DNA from: Apostichopus japonicus
Lineage: Eukaryota; Echinodermata; Holothuroidea; Aspidochirotida; Stichopodidae
Length of the DNA stretch: 64,000 bases
Assembly (NCBI RefSeq): GCF_037975245.1
Contig: NC_092576.1
Span: 14,302,611-14,366,610, forward strand
Direction: 5' to 3'
Shown: in pieces, positions 1 through 12,300 of the stretch
Layout: each line of letters begins with the position of its first letter
Numbering within the stretch: the first letter of the stretch is position 1
The notes under the pieces: model-generated
Seen by the model: the letters and a program-made list of their open reading frames with translations, nothing else
What the model was told of the DNA's origin: nothing
Database searches by the model: none
Translations under genes and position numbers: made by a program

Positions 1-219
1 ATCAATCAAATACGTGGACATATCCATGTCCTCATAAGTATGCATAGCATGTGTGGTGTGTCAAGACATCCTGTGTTCATGGATCAAATATGATTAAATT
101 TGATCTGCCAGTGCCACGCACTCCATGGCACTGCTTCCAGGTTCCATGTCGTATTTCTTATCTTTCTGCATTCTCATTAACTACTTACAATAAATTTTAC
201 TCCAATCACATCCCAACAG

Positions 220-379
220 TGACATCGTGAAGCTCACGGCGCAGTTTGTCGCGAGAAACGGAAGGCAGTTCTTGACCAACCTGATGAACAAAGAATCCCG
301 AAACTATGCGTTTGATTTTCTTCGGCCGCAGCATAGCATGTTCAACTACTTCACAAAGTTGGTCGAGCAGTACACAAAG
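220..379 (+). CDS. SF3A1: SF3A1 exon: SURP2 module
   Basis: Acceptor CCCAACAG, donor AAAG|GTAGGA. The first base completes a codon from the exon to the left. It encodes the second SURP (SWAP) module, including FDFLRPQHSMFNYFTKLVEQY, the helical region that in this family contacts SF1 or SF3a partners. Confidence 0.95.
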
Positions 380-3300
380 GTAGGATTATAAAACACCCCA
401 CCCCACCCCACTACACTCCGCCCTACCCGTCCCCCACCCCACCCCATAATCCTCCCTGCGTGCCAGACTCATAACCAGTAAGGGATAAGAAAATAATCAT
501 TTGGAGAACTGAAGAAGAATATTTAATCTTGGTCCTAATTGTTTTAAGAAAGTGTTGTATTGTTCTGTCAACCGGCGCTGTGACCAAGTGCATAAAGGCA
601 GTAGCATTTGAAACAATCAGGCTTAGCGATTGGGAGGTTCCAGGTTAGGTACCCGGCCTGGTCATAGTGAGGTGGGTTTTTCATCCCAGAGCAATCTATG
701 GATTTCCCATCTGTAATGACTTTCTGAATTGAAAAGATTCAAAATTTGAGTTAAATTTTGTAATTGGAAGCCACCCAACTCGTAAGTTGTATTCCATAAG
801 CCCTTGCGGATTTCTCCCACATTGGTGGTAGCTTGAGTGTCGTAAAAACAACTGCTGATTTTCATTATTATTATTAATTAATCGTGGGACAATTTGGAAG
901 TGGTATTTTTAATCATGTTTCTCAAATATATAACTGTCTCTTCCCATCAAGAGTCTTCCCCTGATGGGCCATCTCAATTGTCTCTATATAAATACAATTT
1001 CCTGTATTTCGTTTAGTGTGGCCTGATCTGTATTGGCCTTTACCCTGAGCCACTTGTTTGCCACAGAATCGCTCCAGGTTTGATTCTAATGGAATGCTAT
1101 TGAAATTAAAGAATTGCTTAATTATACCTTTTTTTTACTTTTATTTTATTTTTTCTTTTGTTCTTTAAAAAAAAAAATTCTTTGTTTTCTTTTTAAAAAA
1201 ATTCTTTGTTTTCTTTTTAAAAAAATTCTTTGTTTTCTTTTTAAAAAAATTCTTTGTTTTTTTTTGGTTTTTGTTCTTTTGTTTTTGTTCTTTCTTTTTG
1301 TCTGTTCCCCTTTGTAACAAAATGTTTGTTGTCTTGACATTTACATTGGACAGGTACTTATACCCCCAAAGGATCTTCAGAAGAAGCTAAGAGAATGCAA
1401 CTCTATGAAAGCCGTCCTAGACGAAGTTCAGTATCGGGTGGAATGGGAGAAGCTACAGGAGAAGAAGAGGAGAAAAGAAGAGGAAGCTAAGGAGAGAGAA
1501 AGAGGTGAGATGAGAGCAACGATTGTTTATTTTATATAGCTAGGTCTAAGGAAAGAGAAAGAGGTTAGATGAAAGCAAGGATTGTTTATTTTATATAGCT
1601 AGGTCTAAGGAAAGAGAAAGAGGTTAGATAAAAGCAAGGATTGTTTATTTTATATAGCTAGGTCTAAGGAAAGAGAAAGAGGTTAGATGAAAGCAAGGAT
1701 TGTTTATTTTATATAGCTAGGTATAAGGAAAGAGAAAGGTCAGATGAAAGCAAGGATTGTTTATTTTATATAGCTAGGTATAAGGAAAGAGAAAGAGGTT
1801 AAAAGAAAGCAAGGATTGTTTATTTTATATAGCTAGGTATAAGGAAAGAGAAAGAGGTGAGATGAAAGCAAGGATTGTTTATTTTATATAGCTAGGTCTA
1901 AGGAAAGAGAAAAAAGAGGTTAGATGAAAGCAAGGATTGTTTATTTTATATAGCTAGGTCTAAGGAAAGAGAAAGAGGTTAGATGGAAGCTAGAATTGTT
2001 TATTTTATATAGCTAGGTCTAAGGAAAGAGAAAGAGGTGAGATGAAAGCAAGGATTGTTTATTTTATATAGCTAGGTCTAAGGAAAGAGAAAGAGGTTAG
2101 ATGAAAGCAAGGATGATACATTGTAGGGAGCCTTATCCATTTAATGCTTCTAGAGTTTTATACTGGTCGTCGGTGACGTAGATTCTTACCTCTAGCTGTT
2201 TTCATCCCCTTTTTGTTCTTCTTCATCTTCTTCTTCAGTCGCGTATGCTCAGATCGACTGGCACAACTTTGTCGTCGTGGAGACGGTGGACTACCAGCCC
2301 AACGAGCAAGGTCAGTTCCCGCCTCCGCTCAACCAGGAGGAAGTCGGCAACAGAGTCATCGCGGAGGAGCGTTTCGAGCAGTTTGGGGTGAGTACGATGT
2401 TGGGAACCACGGGGGGTCCTGCGGCTTTAAGTCTGCGTTCGTTTTGATCCCGACCGTCCAATCGCGCAGGGACGAGGTTCTGGGTTCGGTTTGAACCGCA
2501 GTAATGTAGCAACCGAGTTTTATGGCTTTGATGTCGTTTCGATAGGTTTTATCAGACTTGTTACAAATATTGAAGACTATTAAAAATATTCTGCAAAAAG
2601 GCCAATATTGTAAATCATCATATAAAGGTAGCAATGGCCTGCCGTTTCTATGGGAACAAAATCTTTAACAGGTAGTAGTTTAATACTGTCAGTGTGTTGT
2701 GTCTATGTCTACTAGTGTGATCATGTTAGTTGTGTGACAGCCCATAACTGCTGCTTTCAAGGCACCTATAGGATACATTTCTTTGTATTTGTTTGTATGC
2801 TACCTTAGAAGATATTCATGTTTTAGTACTGTCAGTGTGTGGTGTGTATGTCTACTACTGTGATCATGTTAGTCGTGTGACAGCCCATAACTGTTGCTTT
2901 CAAGGCGCCTATAGGATACATTTCTTTGTATTTGTTTGTATGCTACCTTATAAGATATTCATGTTTTAATACTGTCAGTGTGTTGTGTGTACAGTATGTC
3001 TACTACTGTGATCATGTTAGTCATGTGACAGCCCATAACTGCTGCTTTAAAGGCCCCTATAGGATACATAAATTTCTGTGTATTTGTTTGTATGGCCATC
3101 GTTGTCTGTGTTCTTTCCAAAGGAGGAGCTGAACTAGTTCAATAATACTCTTTCAGAAAGAAGGGATCAAACTTGTGATGGGGATGAATGGTTTTGCCAT
3201 GATCTTATTTAAGCTGCAAGTTGGGTTTTCTTAATTCTCATTTTCCTCATTTTTTCCTAATTTTTTTCCTCACTTTTTTCCTCATTTTCCTCATTTTCCT

Positions 3301-6300
3301 CAGGAGGCGTTGGCAGAGGAGGAAGACGTGGAGATGGAGGTGGAAGACGAAGACGAGGACTCGGACTCGGACGAATCGGACGAATCCTCCTCTGAGTCCG
3401 ACGAAGAGGACGGAGAGAAGAAGAAGAAGACGAAGACGAAGAAGAAGAAGAATAGAGAGAAGAAGGAGAAGGAAAAGAAGGATCAGGAGGAGGACGGAGA
3501 CGGGAAGGAAGATGCGGTGACCCGAGAGAAACTGGCAGAAGATGCGGCCACCCCGCCTCTGGAGACAAAAGAAGACCAGAATACAGAGGTGCAAGACATG
3601 GAGGAAGGGGTGAGTTAGGTGGGGATGGGGAGGGGGGGCTTGTGAAGAAGGATTTATTATGAGGTGGGGAGAGGGGAGGAGGGGAGGAAGACCAGGCAAG
3701 TATTATTATTTTTAAGTGTTTGTACTGTTGAATGATACTCTTCAGAATATCATCAGGATCGGCGAGATGGGAAGGCGGGGGGGGGGGCATGGTCAGCAGG
3801 GTCAGGATACTAAGAGACCTGCCCTTTATAGCCTCTCCTAAAATGACCTGTTATGCTGAGGTCTCTTCAGCACAACTGGTGCGTGAGGAAACAAAGTCAT
3901 GTAGTCGTTTCATTCTCGTCATCTCCGTCAATTTTTGTTGCATATTTTTATTTTCGTCTTCCGTCTCTTCCAGGATTCAGACATGGAGGAGAGTGACGAG
4001 GAGGAGGAGAAGGATGGCGAGGGTAAAGAAGAGAACAAAGATACGACTCCAGGAGGGAAAGAGGGTCCTCCCATGCCCCCTCCACCGCTACCCCCTCAGC
4101 CAGGAGAGGTCCAGATCAGGAAGGATTATGACCCCAAAGGTAGGGTTTGTCCAGTATGTATAAATGATAAAGAGACGGTTTTGTTAAAACAATGTGGAAG
4201 GGGTTTTGATATGACCATATCGAGTGGCCAGTAGCATTAGAAAAAATGAAAACGTTGTTCCAACAGTCTGTCTGTCACTATTTGTCTCTTTCTCATCTTC
4301 CTTTATAAGGTATAAGTAAACACAAGGTTTAAGGTATAAACCTTATATCGCATGAAAAAGACCTGAATAAATTGATAGATGCAGTTTCCTTCGCATAGAT
4401 GTCCTGAACACAGAAAGAAGAGCATCTCCTGTGGACGTTCTTCCAAGGAAGGTGTTGGCGTAAATCGGGCCTGATATTTATTTGATGTCTCGTTAACATG
4501 ATTCGTGATGTGTCGATAATTATTTTTCAGCCAGTCGGGATAATTTTTGTCTATACTGTAGTGTCATGTCCCGCTTCAGAGCTCTAGTTGTGTCAGTACG
4601 AGCAGTTCGAACACCATGTTTCTATCAGATAAAAGTTAGGAACTGTTTGTACTGTCAATACGAGTGCTTTGAAGCCTGATATGGGAGGACAGTTTAGAGT
4701 GGTATTAGCATTTAGGAAATTGTCCCAATTGGTTGTATTCTTATTTGTCTCTCATCTTTATTCATATTGTCTTCTCATGATTATTCATTCCTGTCTTGTC
4801 ATCTCTATTCATATGGTCTTCTCATGATTATTCTTTCATGTCTTTGTCATCTTTATTCATATTGTCTTCTCATGATTATTCATTCCTGTCTTGTCATCTC
4901 TATTCATATGGTCTTCTCATGATTATTCTTTCAGGTCTTGTCATCTTTATTCATATGGTCTTATCATGATTATTCATTCCTGTCTTGTCATCTTTATTCA
5001 TGTGGTTCTCATCTTCCCATTTCCACAGCTCCAAAGCCATCGGCAGGCATCGAGAAGGATGAGTACCTGGTGTCACCGATCACGGGATCCAAGATACCCG
5101 CGGACAAGATGCAGGAGCACATGAGGATAGGTGAGTCGGTCGCCTCCTTGAAGGGTGTTCTGCAAAACTTTGACAATCTCTGTGACTTCAGATCACAACA
5201 CTTCAATTAGTTGAGAGTTTTAGCATGAAAGGAGAGATCTTTTGAAAGATATTGTCAAAGTTTGAAATCAAGATAATTGTTTCAAGCAACCTAAACTGTT
5301 TAAAAAATAAAATTATTGGGGGTGGGGGGGGGGGAGTGGAACCAATCATAAGTGTTTGCAGCTTGGCAGCACTTTAGGTCTGAACGTGTTACTTCATGTC
5401 GGAGACAGGTGATGAACAATAGGAAAGACGAGAGGGCGCCCTCTGTGAAAAAGCTGCAAAAGCGTCGTTAGTTATACTGTACGATGCATTATAATTCAGA
5501 GTTGTTACCAATACTTTGATAACTGTCTTCATGGAATTCTGGGACATGCGACTATCAGCTTTTCTCGACGTGGAATTTCTTCCTTGCTCGAGAGAGGCAC
5601 GAATAGCTCTCTCATCAGTCCTTATCATTTACTTTGGGAACTCCTTCTGGACAAACTACTTATGCACTTTCCCACGCCATCTGCGCTCAATTCCCCCCCA
5701 AAAAAGTACCACAAACTATACCGTAGCCTGCCAAGGGGCAGCCGGTCTAGCCAGCTCTGTCTGGCCAGATCCGGTGCCTTGGTCTGGTCATTCTTTGCCT
5801 GTGACTTGCACTGTCAATCCTTATATTTCGGTTCCTCCAGGAAACTTTCATTTTTGAGTCGTCTCGTTTTTACTCCGTCTCTCTCTAGGTCTCCTGGATC
5901 AACGTTGGATGGAGCAGCGGAGCCAGAATATCGAGAGGGCCAAGGAAGAGGAAGTGTTTGCTGCCAGCGGGTCCATCACGGAGAACCTCAAGAAGCTGGC
6001 GGAGAGGCGTACGGATATCTTTGGCGAGGGCGACGTTGAGACGCAGATCGGTAAAAAGGTAAGAAAACGAAAAATACCGAAATGGAAACCATTGACGACT
6101 TGAGTAGAATTCAATGTAGTTCAAAACGGCTTCTGTAAAGCTCACTGGGCCCGGTACCGGTGGGATATGGTCGTCCCGAGAACTCAAATAACAGATAATT
6201 GGTGTAGTATTGGTAGCGTCCTCATACTTTGGTACCTTGACTTTTCCAGAAGCATGAGCATATCTGTCAACTCTACTCTCCATGTGTTGCTGTCCAACTC

Positions 6301-9300
6301 ATGAGTTGAAACCTATAGAGGATTAAATCTGAAGAGAGAAAACCAACTGGTTAAAACTTATTTCAGAGGAAGTGCTCATATACCGTAAAAAGAGCCTTGA
6401 ATTAGGGGTAACTGTATGAAGTGTAGAGGACCTGATGTGTTTATATTCCTATCTGGTTGTTCCCATTAATAGGCAGAACTGTTCATTTTTTACAAAGTAC
6501 ACAAAATAGCCTTACAAAATTTGAGCCAAACTGGTGAATTAATATTTAATGTCAACAAATAACAGATTCACAGGACACTTTGGTAATGCAAATAGTTGAC
6601 TGGTTTATCGATAAAGTTTAACAGAGGATATTTAAATATTGAGTATCTTTTGGGATTTGCATTGATTTTTTTTGGAGTCAAGCGGTCTTGACATTCATGA
6701 ATTGTGGCCGTAATCTCCGGGGCTCAATCTTTCTTTTATCTGACTAATGTTTCTTGTGTTCTTCTGTGACTTTTATTTGGGAGGCTGAGAAGGGGGAGGG
6801 GTGGTTGTACCTGTCCCATGAATCAGTTTAATATTATGGTTTAGTGCCTGTCTAACCTTTGGTTAGAAATGTTCCAGATGTGCCTTAAAAAAGGGTCTTA
6901 AATGTTATTGGAAGAAAAGAAGAAGAAAAAGGGGGAGAAAACAAAAACCTGAAGCGACACGAAGGAGAAGGGCGTGGGATGGGTGAAGGAGGGGTAGGAG
7001 GGATGGGGTGCATATGAGTAATGTAGATTTGTAGAGACCCACAAACTTTCCATGAGGACCAAGTTACAATCCACGACATCCCACCCCTGAGAATCGATAT
7101 TCCAAAATGGATGCAGAGAGATCTTGAAATATGGAAAGAAATGGCTTAAAACCATCTCTGTCAGCAAGCTTCAACAACCGAAGATAGAGATAACTGGAAA
7201 AATTCAGCGGCCCGCCTTAATCTTCTTGCGACCCAATTTAAGCCTCGCCATCATAATCTGTGGGCACTCGTCGTTAGACATATTGACCCAAGATATAAAC
7301 AAAGGAGGTATGGTTACCAGATATTCATTTTGTCGAGTTTTATAGGATTGTTTTGGTTTTTCTCTTTTAATTTGACAGATCGGAGAGGAAGAGGATCCGG
7401 CCTTAAAGCAGAAGGTCATCTGGGACGGACATTCTGCGAGGTAAGATATTTGTCAAAGATAGAAAAGCATGAAATTGTCTTTTGCTTATTTCTTAAGACA
7501 ACACTCAAATCGACTACGTTAGTTCCATTGAACGGTACCACAAATTTGATTCCAAGGTATCGCACATTCGATTCAAGGTTGTTACTGTACATTTGGTTGA
7601 ACGGTACCGCACATTCGATTGAACGGTAACCGCACATTTGATTGAACGGTACCCGCACATTCGATTCATGGTTACTGTACATTTGATTGAATGGTACAGT
7701 ACATTTGGTTGAACGGTACCGCACATTCGACTGAACGGTACCGCACATTCGTTTCAAGGTTACTGTACATTTGATTGAATGGTACAGCACATTCGATTGA
7801 ACGGTACCGCACATTCGATTCAAGGTTACTGTACATTTGATTGAATGGTACAGTACATTTGGTTGAACGGTACAGCACATTCGATTGAACGGTACTGCAC
7901 ATTCGATTCAAGGTTACTGTACATTTGATTGAATGGTACAGTACATTTGGTTGAACGGTACCGCAAATTCGATTGAAGGGTACCGCACATTCGATTGAAT
8001 GGTACCGCACATTCGATTGAACGGTACTACACATTCCATTGAACGGTACCGCACATTCGATTGTACGATACCGCACATTCGATTGAACAGTACCACATGA
8101 TCCTTCTCAAACTAGATTTTTATTCTAGGTGAGGTTTTTTTTGCTCTAGATGAGTCCTTTTTTCTCTAGGTAAGGTATTCTCTAGGTGAGGTTTTTCTCT
8201 AGGTGAGGGTTTTGTTCTAGGTGAGGGTTTTCTGAACTTGTCGCTTTTGTGTTATTTGAAGGAAGGGTGGGTGAGTGAGTGAGTGGGTGGGTGGGTGGGT
8301 GGGTGGGTGGGAGGAGAAAGAGAAAAGATGGGGAAGGAGTAAGTGGTCAGTTTTACCTTTTTCTTCTTGTTATCCAACATCCTATCCTGCGACGAGGAAG
8401 GTGGAAACCATTTTCAAGAATATTTCAAAACCTGACTTGGTTTTTAGTGCAGTTTGACCATTTTTTTAACGCTCATTTTACACAGCATGGAGTCGACAAC
8501 CAGGAAAGCCCAAGCTAACATCAGCATTGAGGAGCAGATAGAGGCGTTACATAAAGCGCAGGGTTTACTGTAAGTATTGTATTACCCCTGTGTCACAGGT
8601 TCTATTACATAGCCTTGTTCACATTTGAGAATGTAAGGGGGGTGGGGGATCCCGCAAGAGACATGAACGTTATAGTGGGAACGATCACGTACTCAGGATC
8701 AGACACAGCAATCGGCGATGTAGATTGTAGTGTGAACGCTGGGTGGATTCAGACCCCTGCAAGAGCAAGTAGATTGTAGTGTGAACGCTGGGTGGATTCA
8801 GACCCCTGCAAGAGCAAGTAGATTGTAGTGTGAACGCTGGGTGGATCCAGATCCCTGCAAGAGCAAGTAGATTGTAGTGTGTACGCTGGGTGGATCCAGA
8901 TCCCTGCAAGAGCAAGTAGATTGTAGTGTGAACGCTGGGTGGATCCAGATCCCTGCAAGAGCAAGTAGATTGTAGTGTGAACGCTGGGTGGATTCAGATC
9001 CCTGCAAGAGCAAGTAGATTGTAGTGTGAACGCTGGGTGGATCCAGATCCCTGCAAGAGCAAGTAGATTGTAGTGTGAACGCTGGGTGAATCCAGATCCC
9101 TGCAAGAGCAAGTAGATTGTAGTGTGAACGCTGGGTGGATTCAGACCCCTGCAAGAGAAAGTAGATTGTAGTGTGAACGCTGGGTGGATCCAGATCCCTG
9201 CAAGAGCAAGTAGATTGTAGTGTGAACGCTGGGTGGATTCAGACCCCTGCAAGAGCAAGTAGATTGTAGTGTGAACGCTCGGTGGATTCAGACCCCTGCA

Positions 9301-12300
9301 AGAGCAAGTAGATTGTAGTGTGAACGCTCGGTGGATCCAGACCCCTGCAAGAGCAAGTAGATTGTAGTGTGAGCGCTCGGTGGATCCAGATCCCTGCCAA
9401 AGCATTGTAGTAAGTACCTTGCCTACATGCATAATATGTAAAGTGGTTTGGACTGAAGAATAAAACGAAGGGTATCTTCATAGTGTGCGTTGTAATAAAT
9501 GTAACACTCAAGTGTCACAAGCCCTGTTGTGTACTATCTACATTAACACCGGTTACCAGAGTTTGCAGTGCATTATGTCGAATAGAAATTTGCATATATG
9601 ATTGGGTAATAAAACTCCCATCGACTGATAGCGATCGACTGACAAAAAAGTTGCCAAAACCTGGATCACAGTGGGGGGAGGGGGGAGGGGGGGTGTATGA
9701 TGTATTCATAATTAAACTTGTTCTCTGGAAGCTTCCCTCTCCTTTTATTATCGTCACATATATGTTTTGCACATGATATCACCTTTGGGAACGATTAAAA
9801 AACAAGCGTGTTTAACAAATTAATTTGCCACGACAAACATTCATGCTCTATATCTGGTGATTTGCCATCACAGTCCGGACGAAGAGAAAGAGAGAATCGG
9901 ACCGAAGCAGACCACAAAGAGGAGAGAGGACAGCATCCATCCTCCCAGGGCACCGCCCAAACCCAAGGCGCCACCCCCGGTATCCAAGCCTCCCATGCAC
10001 AGAAGCATGCCGCCTCTGCCCCCACCTCCAGCCCCGGTCAACGTAGTGGTGCCCTCTGGGATGCCGGTCCTCGCGATGCCCGTCCGGGCGCCCATGATGC
10101 CACAGCAGGGCATCATGGTCCGACCCATGATGGGAGGACCACGTGAGTAACCACAAATTTTGCTTTCACATCTCAGCCCCGGGAATCATTTGATCCGGTA
10201 TCGCATCGAAAGTGGTCAGATTGCTGTACAAATATTTGCTATACAAAAATTGCTATACAAAAGAGGATTAGAAGTTTTTGGAACGATATAGTAGTGTCTT
10301 GTAAGAGACAACGTTGAGAGCCCTCAGCAAGTGGTATGCAAAATTTGAACACAAAATCATTCCCATTGAAAACGCATTGAAAACAGATTAATATCGTTCA
10401 TATCTGTCTGTCGATGTTCTTAGATATAAAGATATGCGCATGAGACTTGTTTGCTTTTTTTCCCCCTCCCATATCCAAAGGAGTTTAGCTGGACATTGCA
10501 AAACCTATTTTGCCATCCAGTATCCAGTGACATTAGTTCATGGTTTTACCTCAAAAAGCTGCCAATTTTGCCCTGTGTGGGTGTTTTTTTAATTTTTATT
10601 TTAAGTTCTGCATTTGATGACCTTTTCATACATATAATATATATATAAATATATATATATAGCAAATAAGTGAAGAATAACACACCAGAAAAATTCCACT
10701 TTTTCCGTCCTTTTGGGACTCATCAGGCGAAGGTAGGAATCGAACCCGGATCTTCGTGTCACGCACCGGAGTCCGTACCACTCGACCACAGTGATTCTAC
10801 TGGTGTGTTAAAGCGTATACATTGGCTTTGAATAACTGTCAGTTATATATATATATATATATATTTATATGTGTTACCCATGGTGTTTCCCATGTTTTTC
10901 TATAGAGTACTATTTTCATTATATTTGGTTCTAATGTCATTCCTTTAGTCAATGACACTGTTCTTCTCTCTCCTCTGTCTCAGCTATGGGAATGCCGAGG
11001 CCGCCCCCGATGGCTCCTCCACAGAGGATGCTCCCCCAACCTCCCCCCGTCCCCTTCCCCGTGGGGGGACCAGGAGGTCCTATGGATGAACCTCCAGCTA
11101 AGAGACAGAAGACGGAAGATAACTTGATCCCCGAAAATCATTTCCTGTCCATGCATCGGGTAAGCTTCTAAGAAAAAAAATTTTAAGCTCGGAAAACGCC
11201 ACAGATTTATCAGTCGTCCAATTGTCTCAAATCTGTATCGTTGATTTTATAATCGTGCTCAGTTTATTTTTAAAAATACGTCAGTCCACGTGAAACGTCT
11301 CAAAAACGCCTTGCTCAAAATTTTCCGCCCGCAGGGCCCTATATCCTTCCGGGTCTCGGTCCCGTCGCTGGCCGACAAGCCCGAGTGGAAGCTGAACGGA
11401 CAGATGATGAACTTCACCCTGCCTCTCACGGACCAGATATCAGTACTCAAGGCCAAGATATTCGAAGAGCTCGGCATGCCCGCAGGAAAACAGAAACTGC
11501 AGTACGAGGTAAGGGGACTTTTAAGACCGTCAAAGGTAGTGTATCATGTAGAAAGTGAGATGTTTGAAATAAGTTTGAAATTAGAGTCTAAAACTTGAAA
11601 TGATATAGATATAAAGTAGAATGAAGTGAAATGAAATTGATGTGAACATTAAAGATGGATTGAGATTACAGAATTGAGAAAACAGAAACTGCAGTATGAG
11701 GTAAGGGGACTTCTAAGACTGTCAAAAGTAGTGTCATCCATGTAGAAAAGTGAGATGTTTTGCAATTAGAGTCTAAAAATTGAAAGATATAGATGATAGA
11801 TAAAGTAGAATGAAGTGAAATGAAATTGATGTGAATTTTAAAGATGGATTGAGATGATGTAATGAAGAATAGATTGAAATGAATTGAGATTGAAATTAGA
11901 AAATGAATTGATATCTTAAGTGGGATGAGATTGAGGTAATAATGGGAATTGAAACGGAGATGAAACTGGTGGAATTTAAGATGGATTGGAATTAAGTAAA
12001 GATTAACTTGAAATGAATTGCGGTTGAAATTTCGAATAGAATAAATATTGAAATGCATTGAGATTGAAATTCAAAATGAATTGATATTTTAAGTGGAATT
12101 TGAATTGAGATAGTAATGAAAATTGAAACGGATGATGAATTGAAATGAAGGTGTGGTGATGGAATTAAGATTAATACAGAGTAAATTGAAATGAGTTGAT
12201 ATTAAAATTGAAATAAATTGATATTCAGTTGAAATGAATCCCTATTAAATTGAAATGAATCCCTATTAAATTGAAATGAATCAATATTAAATTGAAATGA

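Noticed and set aside
1114-1340. Overlapping frames on both strands (FLFKKILC / KRKQRIF repeats)
   Set aside because: Artefact of the 25-bp A/T tandem repeat.
3247-3790. 150-177-codon antisense frames
   Set aside because: Shadows of the acidic SF3A1 exon; composition explains the lack of stops.
7416-8096. Several antisense open frames (MCGTVQSNV-type repeats)
   Set aside because: All derive from the GGTAC/CATTCG minisatellite in an SF3A1 intron.
8716-9432. CRISPR-like array or a 227-codon repeat protein
   Set aside because: Units are contiguous 49-bp repeats with no unique spacers, in an intron of an animal gene.
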